Source: Planctobacterium sp047947135
GTDB lineage: Bacteria; Pseudomonadota; Gammaproteobacteria; Enterobacterales; Alteromonadaceae
Reading direction: 5' to 3'
DNA: 64,000 bases
NCBI GenBank assembly: GCA_047947135.1
Contig: CP170457.1
Location: forward strand, 3,534,001 to 3,598,000
Part shown: positions 46,008 to 55,084 of the stretch, piece after piece
Numbering within the stretch: the first letter of the stretch is position 1
Layout: each line of letters starts with the position of its first letter
Notes under the pieces: model-generated
What the model was told of the DNA's origin: nothing
The model's database searches: none
What the model saw: the letters and a program-made list of their open reading frames with translations, nothing else
Program-made: the position numbers and the translations under genes

Positions 46008-46129
46008 TTCGCAGCGTAATTGTTGCGAGTTATATCTAAGGCTTTATTTTTTCATGAATTATTAAAGGCATTTTGCTAAACTTCGCGCCCTGATTTTACT
46101 TACGTCTTAAAGGTTATAACCAGCGCTTC

Positions 46130-47257
46130 ATGAACATCACAATGCAAGACCCAATTGATCACCTGCCCTCTGAAAAACGTGTCATCGTTGGCATGTCAGG
46201 TGGTGTTGATTCATCTGTTTCAGCCTACCTGCTTAAAGAACAGGGTTATCAGGTTGAAGGCTTGTTTATGAAAAACTGGGAAGAAGACGATAACGACGAA
46301 TATTGTGCCGCCGCCGAAGATTTGGCGGACGCTCAGCAGGTTGCCGATAAGCTGGGCATTGAACTACATACCATCAACTTCTCTGCGGAATACTGGGACA
46401 ACGTATTTGAATACTTTCTGGCCGAATATAAAGCAGGCAGAACCCCAAATCCGGACATCATGTGCAATAAAGAAATCAAATTTAAAGCATTTCTGGAATT
46501 CGCCGCAGAAGACTTAGAAGCAGACTTTATTGCCACCGGACATTATGTGCAACGACGTAAAGTTCAGGATCACTGGCAAATGCTCAGAGGCCATGATGAC
46601 AATAAGGACCAAAGTTATTTTTTGTACACGCTGGCAGAACAACATGTCGCCCAAACGCTTTTCCCGATAGGTCATATCGATAAGCCACTGGTTCGGGAAA
46701 TCGCCAAAGCACAGGATTTGATCACCCACGACAAAAAAGACAGTACCGGCATCTGTTTTATCGGTGAGCGCAAATTTAAAGATTTTTTGAGTCAATACCT
46801 GCCAGCCCAACCGGGTATCATAAAAACCGTGGATGGTGAAGAAATCGGTGAACATCAGGGATTGATGTACCATACCTTAGGGCAACGTAAAGGTCTGCTG
46901 ATAGGCGGTAAAAAGGACCATGGCGATGCACCCTGGTATGTCGTAGAGAAAGATGTCGCCAACAACGTGTTATTAGTCGCCCAGGGCAGTGATCACCCCC
47001 GCTTATACTCGCACGGTTTGATTGCCAATCAATTACATTGGGTCGACCGCACCGGCCCTGGTGACGATTATCGCTGCACAGTAAAATCAAGATATCGTCA
47101 GCAAGACATAGACTGCGTTATCTCACACCAGGCGGATGACAGCATAAAAGTAACGTTTGATAGCCCGCAAAAAGCGGTTACTCCTGGGCAATCAGCCGTA
47201 TTTTACAAAGACGAAGTCTGCCTTGGTGGCGGAATTATTGAGAGTTATATTCGTTAA
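46130..47257 (+). CDS. mnmA: tRNA-specific 2-thiouridylase
   Basis: Thiolates U34 of tRNA-Glu, Gln and Lys. 375 residues. PP-loop SGGVDSS (residues 23-29), catalytic Cys112 in PDIMCNKEIKF and Cys209 in DSTGICFIGER, and the C-terminal beta-barrel ending GGGIIESYIR. The first 12 residues before KRVIVGMSGG may be over-extended; the visible AAAGG is rather far upstream. Its stop overlaps the hflD start by 1 bp, matching the conserved mnmA-hflD-purB operon. Confidence 0.96.
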   Translation: MNITMQDPIDHLPSEKRVIVGMSGGVDSSVSAYLLKEQGYQVEGLFMKNWEEDDNDEYCAAAEDLADAQQVADKLGIELHTINFSAEYWDNVFEYFLAEYKAGRTPNPDIMCNKEIKFKAFLEFAAEDLEADFIATGHYVQRRKVQDHWQMLRGHDDNKDQSYFLYTLAEQHVAQTLFPIGHIDKPLVREIAKAQDLITHDKKDSTGICFIGERKFKDFLSQYLPAQPGIIKTVDGEEIGEHQGLMYHTLGQRKGLLIGGKKDHGDAPWYVVEKDVANNVLLVAQGSDHPRLYSHGLIANQLHWVDRTGPGDDYRCTVKSRYRQQDIDCVISHQADDSIKVTFDSPQKAVTPGQSAVFYKDEVCLGGGIIESYIR

Positions 47258-47901
47258 TGGACAAGTTTACCGAAACGCAAATTGCTTTGGCCGGCGTCTG
47301 TCAGTCAGCCTTACTGGTTAAGAATCTGGCGCGCAATGGCGAGCTACAGGAACAAGCTTTTGAGACGTCAATCCGCTCCATCGTCAATACCGATCCTGAA
47401 TCCGTCATCGACGTCTATGGCAAGTTGGATAATTTGAAAGTCGGCCTGCAGGCGTTATTGCTGCAACTATCGAGTACCAAAAGCGCAAAAGATACAGAGC
47501 TGACCCGCTACATTGCCAGTTTGCTGACATTGGAGCGAAAATTAAATCGTTCTGGCGACGCTGTCAGTCAGATTGGACAGCGCATCGCCGACGTACAACG
47601 TCAGGTGCAGCATTTTTCGTTATTTGATCCACAAATCATAAGCAATTTAGCCAGTATTTATAAAGACAATATCAGCCCCCTCACCCACAAAATCCAGGTG
47701 GCGGGCAACCCGACGATTCTCAAACAACAGACTGTGCAGGACAAAGTTCGGGCATTGCTGCTGGCAGGCATACGTTCTGCCTTTTTATGGCGGCAGTTGG
47801 GCGGCAAACGTCGCGACATTATTTTAAAGCGCAACAAAATTGTGCAGGCTACTGAACAGCTTATTAAACAACTTGAACATTACCCGCAAGAGAGAGGATA
47901 A
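47257..47901 (+). CDS. hflD: High frequency lysogenization protein HflD
   Basis: A 214-residue all-helical, membrane-associated protein, start MDKFTETQIALAGVCQSALL. In Escherichia coli HflD interacts with lambda CII and influences lysogenisation; its normal cellular role is unclear. The segments GKLDNLKVGLQALLLQLSS and GIRSAFLWRQLGGKRRDIIL are family-like. Located between mnmA and purB as usual. Confidence 0.92.
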   Translation: MDKFTETQIALAGVCQSALLVKNLARNGELQEQAFETSIRSIVNTDPESVIDVYGKLDNLKVGLQALLLQLSSTKSAKDTELTRYIASLLTLERKLNRSGDAVSQIGQRIADVQRQVQHFSLFDPQIISNLASIYKDNISPLTHKIQVAGNPTILKQQTVQDKVRALLLAGIRSAFLWRQLGGKRRDIILKRNKIVQATEQLIKQLEHYPQERG

Positions 47902-47905
47902 CAGC

Positions 47906-49276
47906 ATGGAATTGTCCGCGCTTACCGCAATTTCCCCCGTTGATGGCCGTTATGGCAGCAAAACAACAGAGCTTCGCAGCATTTTCAGCGAGTTCGGCCT
48001 GCTCAAATACCGGGTAGAAGTCGAAGTGCGCTGGTTACAAGCGCTGGCGGCAGAAGAAGGCATTCCTGAAGTACCAGCATTTGATGCCGACAGTCATGCT
48101 CTGCTGGACAAAATAGTGAGTGAATTCAATGAGCAGGATGCTCAGCGCATTAAAGATATTGAACGCACCACAAACCATGACGTTAAGGCCGTCGAGTATT
48201 TCCTGAAAGAACAAGTTGCCAATAACGCCCAGTTACACGCGGTAAACGAGTTTATCCATTTCGCCTGTACCTCAGAAGACATCAATAATCTGTCTCATGC
48301 GTTAATGCTATCTGAAGCCAGAGACAAGGTTATATTGCCCTACTGCCAACAACTACTTGATGCACTTGATGGTTTGGCAGAAGAATATAAAACCATACCT
48401 ATGATGGCCAGAACCCACGGACAGCCAGCTTCGCCAACGACTATGGGCAAAGAGATGGCTAACGTGAAAGCGCGCCTGCAACGTCAGGTAGAGCAGATTA
48501 AACAGGTCGCCATTTTGGGTAAAATCAACGGTGCCGTAGGTAACTACAACGCGCACTTATCCGCATATGCCGACATTGACTGGCACCAGTTCTCTGAAAA
48601 GTTTGTCACCAGTCTGGGTATCAGCTGGAACCCCTATACCACGCAAATCGAACCACACGACTATATTGCAGAATTGTTTGATGCCATCAGTCGCTTTAAT
48701 ACCATCCTGCTGGATTTTGACCGTGATATCTGGGGATATATTGCTCTGGGTCACTTTAAACAAAAAACCATCGCCGGTGAAATTGGTTCGTCAACCATGC
48801 CCCACAAAGTAAACCCTATCGACTTTGAAAATTCGGAAGGCAATATTGGTCTGGCCAATGCAATATTCCAACACCTGGCCAGCAAACTACCAGTAAGTCG
48901 CTGGCAGCGGGATCTGACCGATTCAACGGTATTACGCAACCTGGGTGTGGGCGTTGGCTATGCCCTTATCGCCTACCAGGCAACGCTTAAAGGGATCAGC
49001 AAGTTGCAGGTAAATGAACAAAGCCTGAGAGATGAGCTGAACCACAACTGGGAGTTATTGGCTGAGCCAATCCAGACCGTGATGCGTCGCTATGGCATTG
49101 AAAAACCTTACGAAAAGCTCAAAGAGCTTACCCGTGGTAAAAAGGTCAACCAGGAAATCATTGCGGAATTTATTGATGGACTGGCATTACCTGATGAAGC
49201 GAAAGTGTCATTAAAAGCACTTACGCCAGCGACCTATATCGGCCTTGCAGAGAAACTAACCGCACAACGCCCATAG
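47906..49276 (+). CDS. purB: Adenylosuccinate lyase
   Basis: Fumarase/aspartase-superfamily enzyme of 456 residues acting twice in purine synthesis (SAICAR and adenylosuccinate cleavage). Start MELSALTAISPVDGRYGSKT, TSEDINNLSHALML region, ARTHGQPASPTTMGKEMANV with catalytic His, and signature GSSTMPHKVNPIDFENSEG with catalytic Ser. ATG 47906 follows AGAGAGGA; an earlier in-frame codon inside hflD is rejected. A strong terminator follows. Confidence 0.97.
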   Translation: MELSALTAISPVDGRYGSKTTELRSIFSEFGLLKYRVEVEVRWLQALAAEEGIPEVPAFDADSHALLDKIVSEFNEQDAQRIKDIERTTNHDVKAVEYFLKEQVANNAQLHAVNEFIHFACTSEDINNLSHALMLSEARDKVILPYCQQLLDALDGLAEEYKTIPMMARTHGQPASPTTMGKEMANVKARLQRQVEQIKQVAILGKINGAVGNYNAHLSAYADIDWHQFSEKFVTSLGISWNPYTTQIEPHDYIAELFDAISRFNTILLDFDRDIWGYIALGHFKQKTIAGEIGSSTMPHKVNPIDFENSEGNIGLANAIFQHLASKLPVSRWQRDLTDSTVLRNLGVGVGYALIAYQATLKGISKLQVNEQSLRDELNHNWELLAEPIQTVMRRYGIEKPYEKLKELTRGKKVNQEIIAEFIDGLALPDEAKVSLKALTPATYIGLAEKLTAQRP

Positions 49277-49302
49277 AAATATTTTTACCAAAGATATACA
49301 CT

Positions 49303-49341
49303 AAAGCCTCTGCAAAGGATTTGCGATAAGAGGCTTTTTTT
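49303..49341 (+). terminator. Terminator after purB, overlapping the next gene's ribosome binding site
   Basis: Outer stem AAAGCCTCT (49303-49311) / AGAGGCTTT (49329-49337), inner stem GCAAA/TTTGC with GGA loop, then a run of T ending directly at the ATG of the cyclase gene. The 3' arm contains AGAGG, 8 nt from that ATG. Confidence 0.9.
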
Positions 49342-50565
49342 ATGGACAAGGATTCCATTTTCTTCATACATGATTCTGCCGAACCTGCTATCAGGTTTGT
49401 TACCGCTCGATTAAGCAACTGGATCGCGCTGGTTTGCGCCATCACCTTACTTATACAATTGCCACTGTTAAGCTCGGTCGCAACGAATTTCAGTCACAAT
49501 CAATTCCTTATTATTGTGTTTCATAGCACCATGCTATGTTGTGTGTTTATATTTAATATGGCTAAAAAAGCAACCCAAGCCAGGCTGATGCTAGTCTTTG
49601 TTTTTGTCAGCTACATTACAGCGACTGATATCAACTTCTCATACCAAACCGATATGCACTATTTCTATATTTTGGGGCTATTTGTCATCCCTGTGTTGTT
49701 TTTTGACCAGCCCAGATTGCGTGTCAATTTGCTGATGCTGATGTTTCCATTACTCTTTTGTGCATCTGAAATACAAACCGCACTGAATTACCAATTTACC
49801 GATGTCACTTCCGGAACCATGCAGGACGTTCATCAGTTCAAAGCCAATAATCATGTGTTTTTAATCGCCGCCTGCTTTTTAGTAACACTGCTTTTATATT
49901 CAGGGTTACGGAAAAACTGGCAGTTTATTGGCAAACAACAGGTCAGACAAAAAGCCCTGCTACTCAATATTTTGCCCAATGCCATTGCCCATCGACTTAG
50001 TAACCAGGAAACCCTGATTGCCGACGAGATAGAGCACTGCTCTATCCTGTTCGCAGATATTTGTGGTTTTACTGCTTACAGCCAGCAAGTCGCACCGAAT
50101 CAATTGGTACAAACTCTCAATCAACTGGTATGTGATTTTGACCTGATCTGCCAACGTTACGGTCTGGAGAAAATCAAAACCATTGGAGACCAGTATATGG
50201 CGGTTTCGGGGGTTCCGATTATGTCAGCAGATCATGCGGCAACTGCATGCGAATGTGCGCAAACCATGTTGAACAGGTTTACCAACTGGCAAAGTCACAA
50301 CAACCTGCCTATCGGCATCCGCATCGGAGTACACAGTGGCTCTGCCATCGCGGGTGTGATAGGCCGTCACAAATTCACTTATGACCTATGGGGACCCGAT
50401 GTTAATTTCGCATCTCGAATGGAAAGTCACGGCATCAGAAATAAAATTCAGGTATCTGAAGACACCTATCAATTGTGCCAACACCTGTTTCCCTTTACAG
50501 TGCGGGAAAATGTAATGCTTAAAGGTATCGGCAAGCGCAATACTTATATAATGGACTCAGGTTAA
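49342..50565 (+). CDS. Membrane class III adenylate/guanylate cyclase
   Basis: A 407-residue protein. About six membrane helices fill residues 25-195, then comes a class III cyclase domain (about 230-405). Metal-binding aspartates are D239 in ILFADICGFTAYSQ and D283 in KIKTIGDQYMAVSG. The transition-state Asn and Arg lie in LWGPDVNFASRMES. All catalytic residues appear present, so it should make cAMP (or cGMP). The architecture resembles CyaB-type MASE-like cyclases, though I cannot name the sensor domain. The start sits immediately after the T tract of the purB terminator. Confidence 0.88.
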   Translation: MDKDSIFFIHDSAEPAIRFVTARLSNWIALVCAITLLIQLPLLSSVATNFSHNQFLIIVFHSTMLCCVFIFNMAKKATQARLMLVFVFVSYITATDINFSYQTDMHYFYILGLFVIPVLFFDQPRLRVNLLMLMFPLLFCASEIQTALNYQFTDVTSGTMQDVHQFKANNHVFLIAACFLVTLLLYSGLRKNWQFIGKQQVRQKALLLNILPNAIAHRLSNQETLIADEIEHCSILFADICGFTAYSQQVAPNQLVQTLNQLVCDFDLICQRYGLEKIKTIGDQYMAVSGVPIMSADHAATACECAQTMLNRFTNWQSHNNLPIGIRIGVHSGSAIAGVIGRHKFTYDLWGPDVNFASRMESHGIRNKIQVSEDTYQLCQHLFPFTVRENVMLKGIGKRNTYIMDSG

Positions 50566-50612
50566 GTGGAAATTTTTAACTTAGCCTGTACTTGAAAAAT
50601 GCAACATTTTAA

Positions 50613-50933
50613 TTAGGAACGAACAAACCCGATACGACCAAAGCAGTTGCCGTCTTCTATTTCAACATGAAGATTAATATCAATATCAGAAGCAAAGGCC
50701 ATCATCAGTAATGAGTAGTAATGATTTACACCATTCTGATCAATCCATTTACCACTTTTGAACTGCACACGGTTAGACGGACATTTGTTATCGGTACTAT
50801 GAAGCACTGTGGAAACCCAATTACCATCTCTTGCTTCTAGCTGATAAATCTTAGTTGCTGGTAGCCACTCTCCGGCACTCAGATGTGAAGAGAAAACCAG
50901 CAAAACCATTAGTAAAACACTCGCACCTTTCAT
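50613..50933 (-). CDS. Small secreted protein, array member 1
   Basis: A 106-residue unrecognised protein with a clear signal peptide (VLLMVLLVFSSHLSAG). The mature part starts EWLPATKIYQLEA, has Cys in NKCPSN and a helix YYSLLMMAFASDID followed by a strand INLHVEIEDGNCFG. It aligns by eye with member 14 (56629-56967): W-x-P-x-x-K, the CP pair and SLLMMA are shared. AAGGAAG precedes the start. It is the last gene of the minus-strand array, converging on the cyclase gene. Function unknown. Confidence 0.8.
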   Translation of the reverse strand: MKGASVLLMVLLVFSSHLSAGEWLPATKIYQLEARDGNWVSTVLHSTDNKCPSNRVQFKSGKWIDQNGVNHYYSLLMMAFASDIDINLHVEIEDGNCFGRIGFVRS

Positions 50934-51026
50934 TGAAATCTTCCTTTTAAAATTGTCGAGGTGACTTAGCTCAGAATCACGATGAATAAACGGCTAATAA
51001 TCCTGGCCGATGAAACCATGCAGGCG

Positions 51027-51425
51027 TCAGTTCTGAATGGATATTCGGGTCATTCGTTCATAAAGACCACGTTTCGCACTATCAGGTAACCAGCAAACTT
51101 CAACATTGAGTGTGGCTGCGGTCGAAGCCATGATTGTCGCATACAACGTGTCGAAATTTTGTTGTGCCTCACTGATATACAAATGTGACCCCGGATCCGC
51201 TTCCGTTGACTTAAGCGTAAATCTCGCTGTACCGGCAAATTCAGCGGACATGTAGCCTGCCTTAGGCTCCAAAGTCAGCGAATCAATTGTCCCCTGTTTA
51301 CACTGATATGCGTAACTATTAGCGGAAATAATTGTTAACCCGACCAATAGTGCCATTTTTAATCCGATCAGGAAGTTGGCTTTCTCCGAATTCTTAGACT
51401 GGGTGCGATTTTCAAACATTAACAA
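51027..51425 (-). CDS. Small secreted protein, array member 2
   Basis: Unrecognised protein of about 132 residues with an N-terminal hydrophobic signal (IGLKMALLVGLTIISANSYA) preceded by an unusually long polar stretch. The mature region begins YQCKQGTIDSLTLEP; the conserved helix is FDTLYATIMASTAATLNVEV followed by Cys. GAGGAG at 51433-51438 is best spaced to a TTG at 51425; ATG 51419 is the alternative. The YATIMAS helix places it in one sub-group with members 11 and 15. Function unknown. Confidence 0.72.
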   Translation of the reverse strand: MLMFENRTQSKNSEKANFLIGLKMALLVGLTIISANSYAYQCKQGTIDSLTLEPKAGYMSAEFAGTARFTLKSTEADPGSHLYISEAQQNFDTLYATIMASTAATLNVEVCWLPDSAKRGLYERMTRISIQN

Positions 51426-51595
51426 GGTATATCTCCTCAAAAAATCAATCTCATATCCTCTGCATTTCCATAATTGTTGCACGTGCCGAGGCCTTTAATT
51501 TTAGCGTTTGTACCTGCCAAATATGCAGCGACAACGGCTTCCTTTGAACTCTGAAATTTAAGTTCAGTGATTTTCATTGCATTAAAATGATCTAT

Positions 51596-51928
51596 TTAAT
51601 ATCGACCACCAATCACAACTTCTCCTACAGTGCATTTGTCATCTCCCAAATACAGCGACACCTTTGTTTTACTCATTAACGCTGCAAGCAAAGCAGAATA
51701 CATTTTTTCCAATCCCGGATGATCAGGCCGAATTGACGCATATTTTGGCCCATAACCACTTTGAGAAGTACAATCCGACAAATCGGGTTGAATTCTGACA
51801 TTTACACCACCATTGACCACGACGACCACTCTCGAAACGTCCACCTCATGTACCCAACCAGAAGTGGCCGCTAGGGCACTATGCCCGGTTAAAATGGACA
51901 TCAGCAGGACGATAAAAATCTTTTTCAT
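51596..51928 (-). CDS. Small secreted protein, array member 3
   Basis: A 110-residue protein with a classical signal peptide (IFIVLLMSILTGHSALAA). The mature chain has a run of beta strands (VSRVVVVVNGGVNVRIQP), Cys in LSDCTSQ, the helix LEKMYSALLAALMSKTKVSL and Cys in DDKCTVG. No known domain recognised. AAAGAAG lies upstream. The gap between its 5' neighbour and this gene is about 50 bp, so an operon is likely. Confidence 0.78.
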   Translation of the reverse strand: MKKIFIVLLMSILTGHSALAATSGWVHEVDVSRVVVVVNGGVNVRIQPDLSDCTSQSGYGPKYASIRPDHPGLEKMYSALLAALMSKTKVSLYLGDDKCTVGEVVIGGRY

Positions 51929-51980
51929 TTTCGTTACTCACACTTCTTTTAATTAGATATTGAAACAAACTTGGGAGATA

Positions 51981-52580
51981 TCAAAGTGAACCTGATACCT
52001 GTGTCAGGTTGCCAAATAAAACGTCCAACGCTTCAACAAACAATGACTCAATAACCTGGCCATCTGTTTTGATGACGTCTAAGGGTGCGACCGGAATATC
52101 AGCCTCACCGTTAAAATCCTTAGGAAAATTAATCGTTGTCCACTGAGATTGATCAGATGAATATTGTAGCTTTATCTCCGCCGTTACCGGATCATTGCTA
52201 CCCGGTTGGGTGATAAATCCATAGCGTTCGATTTTCAACACGACCGACTTACCGAATAAAGTTTCCTGACCGGATACCCAGTCTCTAAAGGCTTTTTCGA
52301 TATGAGGAGTAAGCTGAATATTCTGTGCATCAGCGACACTTTGAATGTCTTTACCTATACCTTCGTCAATAGCTACACCTACAGCAACCCCCATAGGCCC
52401 CATTGACGACATTAGCATCATGCCTGCCCCACTACCTTTGCCTGAAAACCTGATACGATTTTGCTCTGGGTACTGTACATCAATGCTCGGGGTTAGCTGG
52501 CTATTCTGTAAGGTGCTACAGGCACTTGTCATTAGCACCGCAACAACTAATAAGATGGCTATGCGGAATCGATTAGACAT
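51981..52580 (-). CDS. Putative lipoprotein within the small-protein array
   Basis: A 199-residue protein with signal and lipobox LMTSAC, so acylated at Cys21. A glycine/methionine-rich hydrophobic stretch (GKGSGAGMMLMSSMGPMGVA, about residues 48-67) follows, then a beta-rich domain of about 120 residues. It is not of the array type: longer, lipidated and without the LLxA helix. Its location inside the array could mean a shared envelope role, or chance. Family not recognised. AGGGA precedes the start. Confidence 0.78.
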   Translation of the reverse strand: MSNRFRIAILLVVAVLMTSACSTLQNSQLTPSIDVQYPEQNRIRFSGKGSGAGMMLMSSMGPMGVAVGVAIDEGIGKDIQSVADAQNIQLTPHIEKAFRDWVSGQETLFGKSVVLKIERYGFITQPGSNDPVTAEIKLQYSSDQSQWTTINFPKDFNGEADIPVAPLDVIKTDGQVIESLFVEALDVLFGNLTQVSGSL

Positions 52581-52656
52581 AATGAGTCCCTGATAAAATT
52601 TATTAGATGTTCTTTAGTAGTCTTTGTTTTGCAGTTGCAAACCGCATAAATCTTGA

Positions 52657-53007
52657 CTACTGCTTAATAATCATCAGCCGTTCTATTTTTGGGCGAGACT
52701 TGCCCCAAATGGCGGAGTCGCATCCATCATCGTAGCCTAAGACTTTCATGTCAGCGGTCATTGCTGCGAGTATCATGGCAAATTTTTGTCTGTGCTCTTC
52801 AGAGTCAACTACTGGTAATAAATACGGCTGGCCGACATCACAACGACCCGCTCCCGGGTTAGGACTTAGATAAACCGCTACGGTATTGCGATGTTGCATA
52901 ATACTGGTGACTTTGGCTTCCCAGGCGAAAGAATTCGTTGTTAGAAAGAAAAAAGCAATAACTGTGATTACGCGCTGTATGAACGACTTTGAAACAGTAC
53001 TTAACAT
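52657..53007 (-). CDS. Small secreted protein, array member 4
   Basis: A 116-residue unrecognised protein with signal peptide (VITVIAFFFLTTNSFAW). Mature start EAKVTSIMQHRNTVAVYLSP, a Cys in GRCDVGQ, helix QKFAMILAAMTADMKVLGYD and Cys in DDGCDSA; it ends in a strand IERLMIIKQ. The AMILAAMTADMKV segment matches the array consensus. AAGGACACGG is a good ribosome binding site. Function unknown. Confidence 0.78.
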   Translation of the reverse strand: MLSTVSKSFIQRVITVIAFFFLTTNSFAWEAKVTSIMQHRNTVAVYLSPNPGAGRCDVGQPYLLPVVDSEEHRQKFAMILAAMTADMKVLGYDDGCDSAIWGKSRPKIERLMIIKQ

Positions 53008-53113
53008 TCCGTGTCCTTAATTTAACTCGATTGGTGGGCAAAAAATCAGGCGCAAATTGTACAGATTTCAGGCACAAAGCTCAATTATTTAACCCGTAAG
53101 ATTATTATATTTC

Positions 53114-53473
53114 TTACTCAGCAAGATAAATACTTTGCACAACGCAGTAGCCGTTGGCATTGCGAATCTCGTCATCTACCGTCAATCTTACTTTTTTACC
53201 TGCAATCTGTGCTGCCATTGCCATGGAAAAGGCATTCTGGCTGAGTTCATCAGATTTAAACTTGGCAATCACTAAACCATTCGTATGTAACGTCGGACAA
53301 CTTCCTGCTTCCGTGAACCCGTTCAATAGCATATAACTGGCATCGACTCTGGTGGTAATCACACTTACCCGGTTAACAGTATCTGTATGAGAAAACGATG
53401 CGGCTATCGCCGTATTTATTGACAACATAACTGCTACAGCTACAAAACCTAAACATATCTTCGATAAATTCAT
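53114..53473 (-). CDS. Small secreted protein, array member 5
   Basis: A 119-residue protein from ATG 53473, chosen because it begins the signal peptide (ICLGFVAVAVMLSINTAIAA); the frame stays open 41 codons further upstream. Mature part: VNRVSVITTRVDASYMLLNG, Cys in GSCPTLH, helix NAFSMAMAAQIAGKKVRLTV with the array's clearest AGKKV turn, and Cys in NGYCVVQSIYLAE. No known family recognised. Confidence 0.78.
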   Translation of the reverse strand: MNLSKICLGFVAVAVMLSINTAIAASFSHTDTVNRVSVITTRVDASYMLLNGFTEAGSCPTLHTNGLVIAKFKSDELSQNAFSMAMAAQIAGKKVRLTVDDEIRNANGYCVVQSIYLAE

Positions 53474-53743
53474 TTTTACGTCGCTAATTAAATGGGAAAA
53501 GACGTAATCAATATCTTCGCCTTTACTGTACATAGTGCACTTTAGTACACCGCCTATTCTGGTTGAGGTATTAACGCTATAAGCGACTAATACCACTATT
53601 TTTTTTCATTACTGTTTCCAAGAGATTTCCAAACGATTTCCAGTGTTAAACAGTTGACTAACGTCTAAATCGTGAATAAATTACCTCTTCATTTTATAAA
53701 GTCAATTATGCCCTGCCTAAGCGTCAATTAAGGACCGATTATA

Positions 53744-54088
53744 ATGCGCTATACTCCTATTCAATTTGTATTATGCGTTTTTACCATCTTGCTAAGTTTC
53801 ACAATAATAGCAGGCGGCGGCATATCCTCTGCCAAAATAGAAAAAATCGCATTCCAGTCTGGGGGCATGTATTTGTATGGTAACTGGGATAACCCCAATA
53901 ATTGCACAAAAAATGACGCGATTGTTTTATTAAAAACAGATTCAAATTATGACAAAGCTTCCAGTCTTTTAATGGCAGCGTACTTTTCAGGTAAGCGCGT
54001 TTCTGGTTACTCCAATGGTTGCGCTACTCATGATGGTCAAACTTATAACACTATCCGGGGATATAAATATCTGGTAGTGCAGGAATAG
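53744..54088 (+). CDS. Small secreted protein, array member 6 (opposite strand)
   Basis: A 114-residue protein and the only array member on the plus strand. Signal peptide FVLCVFTILLSFTIIAGG, mature strands ISSAKIEKIAFQSGGMYLYG, Cys in NNCTKND, helix ASSLLMAAYFSGKRVSGY and Cys in NGCATHD; it ends KYLVVQE. AAGGA lies 11 bp upstream of the ATG. Divergent from member 5 and convergent with member 7, consistent with local inversion or separate control. Function unknown. Confidence 0.8.
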   Translation: MRYTPIQFVLCVFTILLSFTIIAGGGISSAKIEKIAFQSGGMYLYGNWDNPNNCTKNDAIVLLKTDSNYDKASSLLMAAYFSGKRVSGYSNGCATHDGQTYNTIRGYKYLVVQE

Positions 54089-54115
54089 TGATCCCCTTTC
54101 CACAACGAAATAAAG

Positions 54116-54472
54116 TTATTCCAAAGACTCTTCTGCCGTAAAAACAAAACAGCGGCCACTTTCATCTGGTGTTTCGTCATACCAGATTTTCAAACTGGTA
54201 TTTCGTGATTTTGCAGAGAGCAATTGTGCAACGACATAGTCACTGCCATTTTCAACGGCCAACCAGGTACAGGCATTGGCAATTCCGCTATGTAATTTGA
54301 ATAAAACCGTATTGCGTTTCGACTCCGGAAGTTTTGATGAACTGCTATTAACCCTTAACTGCGAAACCATTCCTTCGCTAAAGCCTGCAAATACACTGCT
54401 GGAAAACAAACAAGAAAAACCCAGGATGAGAAACAATTTCGTTTTCAAAATCAAACTTTCATTGATAAACAT
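54116..54472 (-). CDS. Small secreted protein, array member 7
   Basis: A 118-residue protein from ATG 54472 (13 codons longer is possible). Signal peptide KLFLILGFSCLFSSSVFAG; mature part SEGMVSQLRVNSSSSKLPES, Cys in NACTWLAV, the helix YVVAQLLSAKSRNTSLKIWY and Cys in SGRCFVFTAEE. The helix-strand-Cys order is as in the other members, with a shorter C-terminal end. Family not recognised. Confidence 0.76.
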   Translation of the reverse strand: MFINESLILKTKLFLILGFSCLFSSSVFAGFSEGMVSQLRVNSSSSKLPESKRNTVLFKLHSGIANACTWLAVENGSDYVVAQLLSAKSRNTSLKIWYDETPDESGRCFVFTAEESLE

Positions 54473-54681
54473 TGATCTTTTCCAGAAAATTGGCGCCATT
54501 CGGCTGCACATGCATTTTGATCAGCATCAGCAGTATCCAAAGCCACCCTACTATCACCTCTGGCATCACCCATTCGCTCCCAATCACGTCCCACCTGACT
54601 CACTATTGAAAACAAGACGGTTAACTGAGCGAAAACGTAATGCCACTTCTTAGCAGATATATGCTGTGCGATTGCAATAAC

Positions 54682-55059
54682 TCAATCAATTACCCAAAGT
54701 TCAGATACCGTAGGTCTTGTCAAAGTACCACCCCAGAATGGAATAATTTCACAGCCATAGCCGTGAAATCCCACTTTTTTACCTGCACTGAATGCCGCCA
54801 TTGCTGCAGCAATCATTGTTTTATGGCCAGGCCTATCATTTTTAATGTAAACGTGGTTTTTAACACTGCAATTGTCAGGATTCAGGGGCAAATCCTGTTC
54901 AAGTAACAAGCTGACGCTTCCTTGGTTGTGGACAAAGTAACTTTTTATGGTTACACCTTCACCTCCTAAGCTCGTTAAATAGCCATATCCAATCGCGTGG
55001 CCTGATAAAGTTAGAAAAATAATCAAAAGTGATATTTTAGCAAGCTTAGTTTGTGACAT
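54682..55059 (-). CDS. Small secreted protein, array member 8
   Basis: A 125-residue protein with signal peptide (ISLLIIFLTLSGHAIGYG). Mature strands GVTIKSYFVHNQGSVSLLLE, Cys in DNCSVKN, helix TMIAAAMAAFSAGKKVGFHG and Cys in GYGCEII, ending TVSELWVID. It shares the MAAFSAGKKV-type segment with members 5 and 16. AAGGAG just upstream of the ATG. About 170 bp without a gene lie between it and member 7. Confidence 0.8.
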   Translation of the reverse strand: MSQTKLAKISLLIIFLTLSGHAIGYGYLTSLGGEGVTIKSYFVHNQGSVSLLLEQDLPLNPDNCSVKNHVYIKNDRPGHKTMIAAAMAAFSAGKKVGFHGYGCEIIPFWGGTLTRPTVSELWVID

Positions 55060-55084
55060 CTTTGTTCTCCTTAATCATAAAAAC

